Source: Bifidobacterium aesculapii (GTDB lineage: Bacteria > Actinomycetota > Actinomycetes > Actinomycetales > Bifidobacteriaceae). From it: DNA of 33,469 nucleotides. This document shows, one piece after another, positions 17,556-26,671 of the stretch. The DNA is taken from the NCBI RefSeq assembly GCF_001417815.1, contig NZ_BCFK01000046.1, positions 1 through 33,469 on the forward strand. Reading direction: 5' to 3'. The notes below the pieces were generated by a model. It did not search any database, was not told where the DNA came from, and saw only the letters and a list, made by a program, of their open reading frames with translations. The position numbers were made by a program, and so were the translations under genes. Position 1 is the stretch's first letter. Every line of letters begins with the position of its first letter.

Positions 17556-18328
17556 CGACCAGACCCGACACCACGGCCCCCGAGACGCGCCGCCGCCGCG
17601 CGTCAACGCAGGAGAAAAGCGAACGGATCCTCGCGATGAGCCGGAGTCTGCCCCTGACCCGCGGCGTGCTCGCCGACACGCTCGCTGAGGCCACACCCAG
17701 CCAGCTCGACCTCATCGAACGCTGGTTCACGGCCGAACTCGACTCACGTGAGCAGTCCAGACGCGTCCGCCTCCTCAAACAGGCCGGATTCCCCGCCGAC
17801 AAGACCCTCGACGGCTGCGACTGGACCAACCTGAACATGCCCGCCGACTGGGGACGCGAACAACTTGAAACCCTCGGGTTCATCGACCGATGCGAGGACC
17901 TCGTGCTCTACGGCAGCGTCGGCACCGGCAAAAGCCACCTCGCCATCGCGATCGGCGGACTCGCCTGCTCCAAGGGGATACCGGTCCGGTTCTTCACCGC
18001 GACCGGCCTGCTCATGTGCCTGCGCCGCGCACAACGGGAGAACCGGCTCGACAAGGAACTCGCCGGCATAGGCAAGGCCAGGCTCCTGATCATCGACGAG
18101 TTCGGCTACCTGCCCATCGACGAGGAAGGCAGCCGCCTCCTCTTCCAGATCATCAGCGACAGCTACGAGACAAGGAGCATCATCTACACCACCAACATCG
18201 AATTCAGCGGATGGGGACGCATCCTCGGCGACAAGAACATGGCCGCAGCCCTCATCGACCGCACCGTCCACCACGGACGACTCATCAGATTCGAGGGCGC
18301 TCCTACCGCAGCCAACACGCCCTCATGA
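17552..18328 (+). CDS. istB: IS21-family helper ATPase IstB
   Basis: AAA+ ATPase of 258 residues that assists IstA in target choice and strand transfer. Visible: an N-terminal IS21-binding region, Walker A GSVGTGKSHLAIA, Walker B LLIIDEFGYLPID, sensor-like YTTNIEFSGWGRIL and ALIDRTVHHGRLIRFEG at the end, all typical of IstB. The start ATG overlaps the istA TGA by four bases, and AAGGAGACG precedes it. Intact. Confidence 0.96.
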   Translation: MTTRPDTTAPETRRRRASTQEKSERILAMSRSLPLTRGVLADTLAEATPSQLDLIERWFTAELDSREQSRRVRLLKQAGFPADKTLDGCDWTNLNMPADWGREQLETLGFIDRCEDLVLYGSVGTGKSHLAIAIGGLACSKGIPVRFFTATGLLMCLRRAQRENRLDKELAGIGKARLLIIDEFGYLPIDEEGSRLLFQIISDSYETRSIIYTTNIEFSGWGRILGDKNMAAALIDRTVHHGRLIRFEGAPTAANTPS

Positions 18329-18401
18329 CCAAATAACCAACACAACAACACAACACAGGCAGGCAGCGGCCGATACCGTACACCCCGCGGGAAACCCGCT
18401 G

Positions 18402-18425
18402 CCACCCTGCGGAAAAACACCGCTC
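18402..18425 (-). repeat. IS21-type right terminal inverted repeat
   Basis: Perfect 24-bp match to the reverse complement of 15894-15917. Bases 18329-18401 between istB and this repeat are IS sequence with no gene. Confidence 0.92.
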
Positions 18426-19560
18426 TCTTGTCTGGAGCTCCATATTGGGAACGATAAGAGTCGCGCAGCTTCTTCAATACATCGGTCGCGGTTTTCACCG
18501 TATTAACGATGCACCCGACAACACCTCGCAGCTCCTTCTTCTTGGCTTCCTCCACTTTGATGGCGTTCATGCACTGTTCCACCAGCATGTCCACAAAAGC
18601 GGTATCGTTGCCTTCACACGACAGCAACCTCACAGGCTTCGGATTGCACATTCGATTGCGCAAGGCGGTGTCCATGGCAAAATCGGGGCCTTCTACACCT
18701 ACATGGACATCATCCTCGGAAATCCCTTCCTGGGTGGCCGTGGTGGAAACGACTTGAAGCACCGGAACCGATTGTGCAATCGGGCTCTCGCATAATCCTT
18801 CCAGACGCGTGACGGATTTCGCCGTGACTACCAGCTGACGGCTCAGATGAGCCTCGTCGGCAATCAATACGGAATCATATGCCAACAGTCCCGCTTCGAT
18901 AGGGCGTGCCGCCGAAGACGTACCATATCCGTGAAAAAGCAAGCGGCTGCCGAACATATCCGGCGTAGCGCATATTACCTGGCATTCAGTCGGATGGTAT
19001 CGCCATTCCCGAGTCCTGCCATCGACCGGCTCGCCTCCACGCAAACGCGTTACGCGCAAAATACGACAATCGCATACACCATGCTCGTCCCCGTTCAGAG
19101 ATTCCCGGAATACCAACCCCCTTCGCACACTACTCAGAATGGAAGGATTGTCCGTTCCCGAAGTCACACCGCTGTCATTGATCTTTTGGGATAGCTCACA
19201 TGCGTGCTCGTATTGGTCGTCGACCAAAGAACGTCGGTTGACAGTCATCACCAGACGACGCGGCAACCCATTCAAGTTCAGGCCAGCCAGCGCCTCATAG
19301 AGTTCTTCGCCCTCAACCAAGGACAATCCCGCCAAAGCGTTTAGGAAGACATGGATGTCGATGGCCATGGTTTTGCCAGCACCGGTCGGCGCATCAAGAC
19401 GGTCCGGCCATCGACCATGTTCGATGACGTTGTGGAGCAGACGACGCTGCCATTGGTATGGTCTGCAGCCATCGTGCGCAGCGGCGACGAACTTGTCGAA
19501 CATAGCATCGATGAGGTCCGTCGTTGCATCGGGAATCCGTATCGTGTCTGTCATATGCAT
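18426..19560 (-). pseudogene. cas3: Cas3 helicase of a type I-G CRISPR system, truncated by the IS
   Basis: Only the N-terminal half (about 378 residues) of a Cas3-like helicase remains. Visible: YQWQRRLLHNVIEHG, Walker A DAPTGAGKT (about 58-64), LVMTVNRRSLVDDQ (motif Ia-like), ICATPDMFGSRLL, the DEAH box LIADEAHLSRQ (about 237) and VVSTTAT (motif III). In type I-G (I-U) systems Cas3 is roughly twice this long with the HD nuclease at the C-terminus. Motifs V-VI and the HD nuclease are therefore missing. The frame does not stop at the junction but continues about 80 codons into the IS to 18184, giving a chimeric tail of antisense istB sequence. The start may be 19560 or 19554; the latter makes an ATGA overlap with csb2. 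GC content is lower than in flanking core genes. Confidence 0.85.
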
Positions 19561-21269
19561 ACCGGCCTTCCGGAAGCGTTATCGATCAGGACGTTTGGGA
19601 TATCGAGGGGAACAAGCAGACCGCCTCCCAAGTGGCGGCTCTGCCCGATTGCCATGACGGTTTGGTTCAAACCGCACTCGTCAGCGAAAGACAGACACGC
19701 GCTGGCACCTGCCAAGAGCGCGTTGCGTTGTGTCCTGTGCACGTAGTCGGCCATCGTCGTTCGCGACTCCGGATGCGCATTGTATATACGCACCGGCGAA
19801 TTCGAAGCACATACGCGTTCGATGAGATCCCAATAGTCGTTTCCGCCATCCGATTTGCAATCGGATTCGCCGCGCTGTTCAGACATATCCGCTGTCTTCA
19901 GGAATGAGTCCCGCAGAGCGTGACCGATAGCCAACGCAATGCTTTCCTGGGTTCCCCAACGACGTTTGCGGTCGGTCGGATGCTTGGCGGGGTACGTTTC
20001 CCGGATGCACAGCGGATACGGGAGCCAGAAGCGCTTTTTCCCATCCGGAACCGAAGCCCATATATGTGTAGACTCCAGTTCCTGCATCCCTCCGAGCCTG
20101 AGAGTGTCCTCCCTGGCTGAGTAAAAGAGCGAGCGCCCCTCAACCGAATCGCATATTTCCGCAAGTCTGCTGATTTCGGCGACCGGCATGTCGTACGGTA
20201 CCATTATCAGGAATCCCGGCAGAAAACCGCGTAATTCATCGGTCACCACCGACGATACGTCGGAGGTCAGAGCGTGAATGGCGACATTGTTGGCGGGACG
20301 TCGTTCGAAACCGTCAGGGACGAGATAGCGGCCCGTCAGCATCGGAGAGACATCCGACCCCCATTGACGGACCAGCAGTCGATGCATGGCCACAGCCCAT
20401 GCGACAAGCTGGTTCTCCCTGGGACGCCATTCCTGCGGATTCGTCACGGGAATGAAGAAGCACTGATTCCACGGCGCAATGAAGGTGTTGTCTCCGGCAC
20501 TTTCCGTCTCGGCATCGATATATCCGATTCGACGCACTGACCCATACAACGTATTGGATAATACGTTCTTTTCCTGCTCAGTACCGGATGGCTTGGATAC
20601 ACGCTTCGGATAGGCCTGCCTATATCCCTGTTGCAGCTCCTGCAGGTGCCCTTTCCACGGGATATGAAAATCGCTCATGGATTGCAGCGAAGACAACGAG
20701 CCTTCCTCCACCTGCCTCAACGATCCCGGCAACGGGTATTCATCCTCGTTTTCCGTTACGACACGCACAGGCGTGCACGCCTCACCGAGGTACGGCACCT
20801 CCCAGCACAAGTCACTGAGCACTTCGGCGACGCGCGGGCTTGGAACCTCCTGCCACTGCCATACCAAGTCCCCCGCTTCCGTAATGTCATAGGCGACGGA
20901 GGAACAGGCAGCCGCGTCTTTCGTCGCGGAGTGGTGCTTCTTATTATCCCAGCTGCCTCGATCGCGATAGGCAACCGCCTGAGTGGCATTGCGAAGACTT
21001 CCCGCGACCATGGCAGGCAGACGAATCGCATCCGGAGGATTGCCCTCCAGCCAAGCAAGCGCTTCGCGTACGGACCGGTCGTCGATAGTGCCCTCTTGAG
21101 AGATAGTGCTCTCTTGAGAGTCGGAGGAATCGAATCCAAAGACACCGTATGCGACGGACACCAACGCTCTGTAGAACCGCTCCGGGGAGGGGAACGGCTC
21201 AGGCTTCCCTGTTTCGTCCGCCCCCTGATACGTATGCATCAGAAAGGAAACACGGATGTTGAAAGACAT
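19551..21269 (-). CDS. csb2: Type I-G CRISPR-associated protein Csb2 (Cas5-Cas6 fusion)
   Basis: In type I-G (formerly I-U) Cascade, Csb2 combines the roles of Cas5 and Cas6: it caps the crRNA 5' handle and cuts the precursor. The protein has 572 residues. The beginning SFNIRVSFLMHTYQG, followed by EPFPSPERFYRALVSVAYG, matches the family-typical opening (proline-serine-proline, Arg-Ala-Leu). Near the end, QSRHLGGGLLVPLDIP is the Gly-rich RAMP signature of Csb2. It lies 11 bases after csb1 and overlaps cas3. The frame is intact. It could still bind and process transcripts from the array if expressed. Confidence 0.85.
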   Translation of the reverse strand: MSFNIRVSFLMHTYQGADETGKPEPFPSPERFYRALVSVAYGVFGFDSSDSQESTISQEGTIDDRSVREALAWLEGNPPDAIRLPAMVAGSLRNATQAVAYRDRGSWDNKKHHSATKDAAACSSVAYDITEAGDLVWQWQEVPSPRVAEVLSDLCWEVPYLGEACTPVRVVTENEDEYPLPGSLRQVEEGSLSSLQSMSDFHIPWKGHLQELQQGYRQAYPKRVSKPSGTEQEKNVLSNTLYGSVRRIGYIDAETESAGDNTFIAPWNQCFFIPVTNPQEWRPRENQLVAWAVAMHRLLVRQWGSDVSPMLTGRYLVPDGFERRPANNVAIHALTSDVSSVVTDELRGFLPGFLIMVPYDMPVAEISRLAEICDSVEGRSLFYSAREDTLRLGGMQELESTHIWASVPDGKKRFWLPYPLCIRETYPAKHPTDRKRRWGTQESIALAIGHALRDSFLKTADMSEQRGESDCKSDGGNDYWDLIERVCASNSPVRIYNAHPESRTTMADYVHRTQRNALLAGASACLSFADECGLNQTVMAIGQSRHLGGGLLVPLDIPNVLIDNASGRPVCI

Positions 21270-21280
21270 CGGCGCCCCAT

Positions 21281-22552
21281 TTACTCGTTGTCGGTTTCAG
21301 CGGTCGCGTTCTTAATCACCAGCGGGTTGCCTGTAACCTCAAGCGTCTGGCCATGCCAGTCAAGACCGGTCTTTTCCTTGGCATACTCATACGCATCCTT
21401 CAGCAACTCTTCGGCATGCTCGAGCGTCAAAGGCGTCAGCTCAATGGACTTGCCATAGCGCTTATCCAGAACGGTCGACGGGGCTGCGGATTCGCGCAGC
21501 ATGCAGTTGGCCCTGATATTCAGTTCCGTATTGCTCCCAGCCATGGCGGCAAGAATCATCGCGGCGATAAGAACACGAATGGACTCGTCTCCTTCTTTGC
21601 CGTATCCGAAATGCAGGGCACGCAGCATGGAGAAACTCAGCACATGAATCCGCACAATATCACTGACGGCGATGCCATCGACAGCTCCCTCGGCCTGCGG
21701 AGGAATTGCTCCAAGACCAATGATAGAGCTTCGGGCCTCCTTCTTGAATTTGGCCTTCAATTTGTCGCTGATAGCCGACCCGATAATGTCCGCCACATTT
21801 TTAGCATCATCTTTAGTGAATGTGATGCTGGCTTCGATGGGATCGATGCGGGCACCTGATCGGAACACTACCGCATCTTCTTTCTGATTGGCGGTCACAC
21901 CGATGATTTCTCCGTTGTACGGCGACGGCAGACGAAGCTGGTTCTTGTTACGGGTCGAATCCCACGCGCCGAAGGCGACCGTGACCGGAGATAACTTGAA
22001 CAACGGATTCAAGTTGGCCGGAGTCGCATTACGAGCCTGAATATACTCCGGATAGTTGGATGCCGGTCTTCCATCGATCTCACCGATACGGATATGCGCG
22101 TCGAACGCACGATGCGGCAGCGTCACATCATATGCCACACGCTCAATCGGGTTTCCGACCTCATCCTCAGAAGTGTATGTTACCTTGATACGAGGCATTT
22201 TGGCGAATACCGAGGCCTCATCCTCCATGGCCTGGACGATATACTCCTCGGCACGGTTGCTTTGTGACGTGCGGGAATCGATAAGCACGACGCGCCTGCG
22301 TTCTCCTTGCTTCGTCGGCTTGCCGGAGACGGTCACCCTTCCGTCCTCGTCAAGCGGCATGTATCGATCTTCGAACACATAGGTGGCCCCATCAGTTCTA
22401 GTGGAGGCATACTTGGCCGGCGCCACTATGCCGTCCATTCCCGCAGCCGGTTCCAGCAACGTCCGTTCGGTCAGCGTGCTCGGCCCTCCCGGCTTCGAGG
22501 CCTCTTTCAAATGCTCAAGAGTCAACTCAGGAAGTTCGTTCTGTTCCTTCAT
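21281..22552 (-). CDS. csb1: Type I-G CRISPR-associated protein Csb1 (Cas7 backbone)
   Basis: Csb1 is the Cas7-type backbone subunit of the type I-G effector complex. The protein has 423 residues. Recognisable are the early RTLLEPAAGMDGIVAPAKY, VLIDSRTSQSNRAEEYI, HRAFDAHIRIGEIDGRP and LSPVTVAFGAWDSTR, a typical Csb1 segment. I preferred the start at 22552 because GAAAGGA sits 6 bases upstream; the frame to 22570 would place the ribosome site inside the gene. It is the first gene of the remnant operon csb1-csb2-cas3. GC content is below that of ileS next door, in keeping with horizontal acquisition. Confidence 0.85.
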   Translation of the reverse strand: MKEQNELPELTLEHLKEASKPGGPSTLTERTLLEPAAGMDGIVAPAKYASTRTDGATYVFEDRYMPLDEDGRVTVSGKPTKQGERRRVVLIDSRTSQSNRAEEYIVQAMEDEASVFAKMPRIKVTYTSEDEVGNPIERVAYDVTLPHRAFDAHIRIGEIDGRPASNYPEYIQARNATPANLNPLFKLSPVTVAFGAWDSTRNKNQLRLPSPYNGEIIGVTANQKEDAVVFRSGARIDPIEASITFTKDDAKNVADIIGSAISDKLKAKFKKEARSSIIGLGAIPPQAEGAVDGIAVSDIVRIHVLSFSMLRALHFGYGKEGDESIRVLIAAMILAAMAGSNTELNIRANCMLRESAAPSTVLDKRYGKSIELTPLTLEHAEELLKDAYEYAKEKTGLDWHGQTLEVTGNPLVIKNATAETDNE

Positions 22553-22587
22553 CTCATATCCTTTCTTCATGGGAACCGCCGTGTTCC

Positions 22588-22647
22588 CTACGCGGCGAAA
22601 CCACCGATAGGGACAAGCGTACTCTGTTCCAGACCGGACTCAACCAT
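22588..22647 (-). CDS. Possible 19-residue leader ORF upstream of csb1
   Basis: ATG at 22647 with AAGGAGG about 12 bases upstream; reads MVESGLEQSTLVPIGGFAA and stops 36 bases before the csb1 start. It might be a leader peptide, a decayed gene or chance. Very short, so low confidence. Confidence 0.2.
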   Translation of the reverse strand: MVESGLEQSTLVPIGGFAA

Positions 22648-22735
22648 TCCTATTGCCGACCTCCTTGACTGGAATCTGATTACGCTGTGTGGAATCACCA
22701 TAAGCGCGACAGCAAGGCAACGGTAAATATGTACC

Positions 22736-22785
22736 GGAAAAACCGAAAGAAAAATCCGGATACCCTCTCATGGGATATCCGGATT
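22736..22785 (-). terminator. Intrinsic terminator of ileS
   Basis: A long hairpin (22753-22785, AATCCGGATA stem with one bulge) followed on the minus strand by TTTTTCTTTCGGTTTTT. It lies about 110 bases after the ileS stop, in the correct orientation. It separates ileS from the CRISPR operon. The stretch 22571-22735 to its left is the csb1 leader region, with no other gene seen. Confidence 0.85.
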
Positions 22786-22897
22786 CCTCGCTATCGGCTT
22801 TATCAAGCCGTTTTATCGGCGTGTCTCAAGCGGCCTCAAATCAGTCATCACATGCCTCAGTCAAACAGCTAGACTGAAACCGCTCAGCCACCACATC

Positions 22898-25800
22898 TCA
22901 GGCCTTCGTCACCTCGGCCTTGAGTTCGCCGCCCTCGGCCACGACGAACTCGTCGGCCTTGGTTTCTGCGGCGATCAGGTCGCGGAAGGCCGCCACCTTG
23001 GCCGCGTCGGCGGTGGGCACGGTCAACGTGAGCGCGATGTGGTCGGCCACGTCGAAGCCGGCGGACTTGCGGGCGTCCTGCACGACGCGGATCGCGTCGC
23101 GCGCGTAGCCTTCGGCCTCCAGCTCCGGGGTGAGCGCGGTGTCGAGGATCACGAAGCCGCCGGTCGGCAGCGCGGCGGACACGGACACGGCCTCCTCGGC
23201 GGCGTCCTTCTCCTCCACACGGTTGATGAGCTCGTATTCGCCGTCTTCGAGCGCGATGTCGCCGTTCGGCGTCTCGACGACCGGCGCGCCGGTGGCCGCG
23301 TCCACGTGCCAGGCGCCGCTCTTGGACGCCTTGATCGCGAACTGGACGTCCTTGCGCAGGCGCTTGCCGGCGACGCGCGCGTTGACGCGGAGCTCGTGCA
23401 CGATGTTGAGGCCCTGCGAGGCGGCGTCCTCCAACGTGCAGAACTCGATGTCCTTCACGTTGAGCTCGGACTTGAGCACCTCGTCGTAGGCGCGCACGGC
23501 GTCCACGTCCTCGGCGACCACGGTGAGCTTGCTCAGCGGCTGGCGCACGCGGATCTTCGCGGCCTTGCGCAGCGACAGCGTGCCGGAGACGACCTCGCGC
23601 ACCTTCTCCATGGCGGCGACGAGCGCAGGATCGTCGACGAGCACGCGGCCCAGTTCGGTGCTCTCGCCGGTCTTCGGGTCCGTGACGAACGGCCAGTCGG
23701 CCAGATGCACGGATTCGCCGCCGGTCAGGCCACGCCACACGGATTCGGCTTCCATCGGTGCGAGCGGCGCGAGCACGCGCATGAACGCCTCGAGCACGGT
23801 GTACAGCGTGTTGAACGCGCCTTCGTCCTTGTTGAGGAAGCGGTCGCGGCTGTTGCGGATGTACCAGTTGGTGAGCACGTCGATGAAGTCGGCGGCCGCA
23901 TCGCACGCGTCGGAGATGGCGAACTCGTCGAGCGACTTCTCGGCGGAGACCACGAGTCGGCGGGTGCGGGCCAGCAGGTAGCGGTCCATTTCCGGCAGGG
24001 ATGCGACTTCTTCGGGGCGCAGCTGGCGCGCGTCGTAGCCGGCGGCGTTCGCGTACAGGGTGAAGAAGTAGTAGGAGCTCCACACGGGCAGCATGACCTG
24101 GCGCACCGTGTCGCGGATGCCTTCGGCGGTGACGATGAGGTTGCCGCCGCGCAGGATCGGCGAGCTCATGAGGAACCAGCGCATCGCGTCGGAACCGTAC
24201 TTGTCGAACACGCCGTTCACGTCCGGGTAGTTGCGCAGGTGCTTCGACATCTTCTGCCCGTCGGATCCGAGCACGATGCCGTGGCAGATCACGTTCTTGA
24301 ACGCCGGACGGTCGAACAGGGCGGTCGCCATCACGTGCAGCAGGTAGAACCAGCCGCGCGTCTGGCCGATGTATTCGACGATGTAGTCGGCCGGGAAGTG
24401 CTGTTCGAACTTCTCCTTGTTCTCGAACGGGTAGTGGAACTGCGCGAACGACATGGAGCCGGATTCGAACCAGCAGTCGAGCACGTCGCTGATGCGGCGC
24501 ATCGTGGACTTGCCGGTCGGATCGTCCGGGTTCGAGCGGGTCAGGTTGTCGATCCACGGACGGTGCATGTTGATGTTGCCGTCCTTGTCGCGCGGGTAGT
24601 CGCCGAAGTCGCGCTTCAGCTCTTCGAGCGAACCGTACACGTCGACGCGCGGGTGCTTCGGGTCGTCGGACACCCACACCGGGATCGGGGAACCCCAGAA
24701 GCGGTTGCGGGAGATCGACCAGTCGCGCGCGTTGGCGAGCCACTTGCCGAACTGGCCGTCCTTCACGTTGCCGGGGATCCAGTTGATCTGCTGGTTGAGT
24801 TCGAGCAGGCGCGGCTTGATCTTCGTGACGGACACGAACCAGGAGGAGACCGGCTTGTAGATGAGCGGCGTGGCGCAGCGCCAGCAGTGCGGGTAGGAGT
24901 GCACGTAGCTCTTCTCCTGGAAGAGGATGGCGCGCTTGTCCTCGTCGATTTGCGCGAGCGGGCCGTCGCCGTTGCGCAGGTTGCGCAGGATCGGCTTGTT
25001 GGCGTCGAACACGTACATGCCCTCATAATCGGGGCACTGCGCGGTGAAGCGGCAGCCTTCGTCGAGCACGTCGGTGCTCTTGATGCCCTTCGCGTTGAGC
25101 GTGTTCATATCGTCCTCGCCGTAAGGAGCCTGGTGGACGAGTCCGGTACCTTCGACGGTGTCGACGTAGTCGGCGGTGAAGATCGTGTAGCCGTTCGGGC
25201 CGGGAATGTTGCCTTCCGTCTCGGCCTTCTCGCCGGCGAAGTACGGGAAGACCGGCCAGTAGCGGCGGCCTTCGAGTTCGGAGCCCTTGAGCTCGCGCAC
25301 GATCTCGTAGTTTTCGCCGAGTTCCTTCTCGTAGTGCGGCAGCAGCGCCTTGCCGAAGTAGAACTTCTTGCCCGCGTACTTGCCTTCGGTGGGCTTGACC
25401 TCGACGTAGTCGATGTCGGCGCCGACGACGATCGCGAAGTTGGTGGGCACGGTCCACGGGGTGGTGGTCCAGAACACGGCGTAGGCGTCTTCGTCGCGCA
25501 GTTTGACGGCGACGGAGACGGTGGTGTCCTGACGATCCTGGTACACGTCGGCGTCCATGCGCAGCTCGTGCGCGGACAGCGGCGTGCGGTCCTTCGGGCA
25601 GTACGGCAGCACGCGGTAGCCCTGGTAGGCGAGGCCCTTGTCGTACAGCTGCTTGAACGCCCACATCACGGATTCCATGTACGGGATGTTCAGCGTCTTG
25701 TAGCCGTGCTCGAAGTCGACCCAGCGGGCCTGACGGTGCACGTAGTCCTGCCATTCGTGCGTGTACTTGAGCACGGAGGCGCGGCAGGCGTCGTTGAACT

Positions 25801-26194
25801 TGTCGATGCCCATCTTCTCGATCTGGTCGACCGAGTCGATGCCGAGCTCCTTCTGCGCTTCGAGCTCGGCGGGCAGGCCGTGCGTGTCCCAGCCGAACAC
25901 GCGGTTGACCTTGCGGCCCTTCATGGTCTGGTAGCGCGGAATCACGTCCTTCGCGTAGCCGGTCAGCAGGTGGCCGTAATGCGGCAGGCCGTTCGCGAAC
26001 GGCGGGCCGTCGAAGAACACGAACTCGTTCTGGCTGTGGTCGCCGGAGGGGTTGCGTTCGACGGACTTCTGGAAGGTGTCGTCCTTGTCCCAGTAGTCGA
26101 GGACGGTCTCCTCCATGTTGGGGAAGCTGGGGTTCGGCGCGACGTGCGCGGTCTCGCCGCCCTCGTTCGCCTTGGGGTATACGTTGTCGCTCAC
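22898..26194 (-). CDS. ileS: Isoleucyl-tRNA synthetase (long, eukaryote-like type)
   Basis: Charges tRNA-Ile. The protein has 1,098 residues, longer than the roughly 940-residue E. coli type and in the range of the second IleRS type. The HIGH motif is PHYGH (about 71-75) and the KMSKS motif is KMSKH (about 647-651). WTTTPWTVPTNFAI marks the editing domain; CWRCATPLIYKPVSSWF and the anticodon-binding C-terminal part are present. I chose GTG at 26194, followed by SDNVYPKANEGG, because GAGGAGAA lies at good spacing; the frame to 26275 is in the leader. Long-type IleRS enzymes in bifidobacteria have been linked with intrinsic mupirocin tolerance. Expression is probably set by the T-box leader upstream. 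Confidence 0.96.
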   Translation of the reverse strand: MSDNVYPKANEGGETAHVAPNPSFPNMEETVLDYWDKDDTFQKSVERNPSGDHSQNEFVFFDGPPFANGLPHYGHLLTGYAKDVIPRYQTMKGRKVNRVFGWDTHGLPAELEAQKELGIDSVDQIEKMGIDKFNDACRASVLKYTHEWQDYVHRQARWVDFEHGYKTLNIPYMESVMWAFKQLYDKGLAYQGYRVLPYCPKDRTPLSAHELRMDADVYQDRQDTTVSVAVKLRDEDAYAVFWTTTPWTVPTNFAIVVGADIDYVEVKPTEGKYAGKKFYFGKALLPHYEKELGENYEIVRELKGSELEGRRYWPVFPYFAGEKAETEGNIPGPNGYTIFTADYVDTVEGTGLVHQAPYGEDDMNTLNAKGIKSTDVLDEGCRFTAQCPDYEGMYVFDANKPILRNLRNGDGPLAQIDEDKRAILFQEKSYVHSYPHCWRCATPLIYKPVSSWFVSVTKIKPRLLELNQQINWIPGNVKDGQFGKWLANARDWSISRNRFWGSPIPVWVSDDPKHPRVDVYGSLEELKRDFGDYPRDKDGNINMHRPWIDNLTRSNPDDPTGKSTMRRISDVLDCWFESGSMSFAQFHYPFENKEKFEQHFPADYIVEYIGQTRGWFYLLHVMATALFDRPAFKNVICHGIVLGSDGQKMSKHLRNYPDVNGVFDKYGSDAMRWFLMSSPILRGGNLIVTAEGIRDTVRQVMLPVWSSYYFFTLYANAAGYDARQLRPEEVASLPEMDRYLLARTRRLVVSAEKSLDEFAISDACDAAADFIDVLTNWYIRNSRDRFLNKDEGAFNTLYTVLEAFMRVLAPLAPMEAESVWRGLTGGESVHLADWPFVTDPKTGESTELGRVLVDDPALVAAMEKVREVVSGTLSLRKAAKIRVRQPLSKLTVVAEDVDAVRAYDEVLKSELNVKDIEFCTLEDAASQGLNIVHELRVNARVAGKRLRKDVQFAIKASKSGAWHVDAATGAPVVETPNGDIALEDGEYELINRVEEKDAAEEAVSVSAALPTGGFVILDTALTPELEAEGYARDAIRVVQDARKSAGFDVADHIALTLTVPTADAAKVAAFRDLIAAETKADEFVVAEGGELKAEVTKA

Positions 26195-26665
26195 CGTTGT
26201 TCTCCTCGGTGTTCGGTTTGCTCTGGTCCTACGAGAATGGCTTCGGGCTGCGCCGGCCCCCGGCGCGACGCGCATACGTTCCGGTCCCGCGGACGGTGTG
26301 TGCCGCGCTCGTGGCCGGAACCTTGCGTTCCGCTGGGGAGTGACGTCCGATGTCTTCCCGCCTACGAGGACGATGCCGTCCGCACGACTGCCGTCGCACG
26401 CCCGTCACCGCGGTACCACCTCGCTTGTCGACGTCGATGCCGGCCGTCTTGCGACTGCCGATACCGCGTGACCGCTTGAGTTCGGCTGTGTCGGGCCGAT
26501 CCCGTCGGTTCTACTGGGCGCGACGTCCGCGCGACGATCACGTCCCGTAACGCGGCCGGTCGTCATCCGACCGCCACATCCGTTATCACGTGTTCCGTCG
26601 TGCGGCGCATAAGCGCCGTTCTTCCGAAGGCTCCCCGCTGATAACGGATCACTGCCTTGACTTCG
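26195..26665 (-). ncRNA. T-box riboswitch leader of ileS
   Basis: The minus strand carries GAGGTGGTACCGCGG at 26408-26422, matching the T-box consensus AGGGTGGNACCGCG that pairs with the acceptor end of uncharged tRNA. Upstream, a perfect 11-bp helix (26639-26649 with 26578-26588, ATCCGTTATCA) closes a stem I candidate, and a GGCGC-TTAT-GCGCC hairpin lies inside it. I could not settle the isoleucine specifier codon by eye. About 200 bases separate the T-box from the ribosome site GAGGAGAA, with a strong GCGCCGG/CCGGCGC hairpin near 26250-26266. No T-tract follows any hairpin, so translational control, as known for actinobacterial ileS T-boxes, is more likely than termination. Confidence 0.8.
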
Positions 26666-26671
26666 CCGCAC

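Larger units (their letters stand above)
15894..18425 (+). mobile_element. IS21-family insertion sequence (istA-istB), apparently complete
   Basis: About 2.5 kb bounded by perfect 24-bp terminal inverted repeats (15894-15917 and 18402-18425, beginning GAGCGGTGTTTTTCCGCAGG). It contains istA and istB with overlapping stop and start, the hallmark of IS21. The flanking bases (GCAGGTT on the left, TCTTGTC on the right) show no obvious 4-8 bp target duplication, so the sequence next to at least one end has probably been changed by deletion or recombination. The element interrupts cas3 on its right side and lies 40 bases from the CRISPR array on its left side. Confidence 0.92.

Noticed and set aside
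18426..19657. Plus-strand frames opposite cas3 and the csb2 end
   Set aside because: They are antisense to recognisable Cas proteins and show no family motifs or ribosome sites.
26245..26270. Intrinsic terminator within the ileS leader
   Set aside because: The GCGCCGG/CCGGCGC hairpin is strong but has no T-tract after it, so a transcription terminator is not supported.
23039..26479. A 1,146-codon plus-strand frame opposite ileS
   Set aside because: It is a shadow frame of a GC-rich gene; its Val/Gly/Asp/His-rich composition is typical of antisense frames, and ileS motifs are on the other strand.
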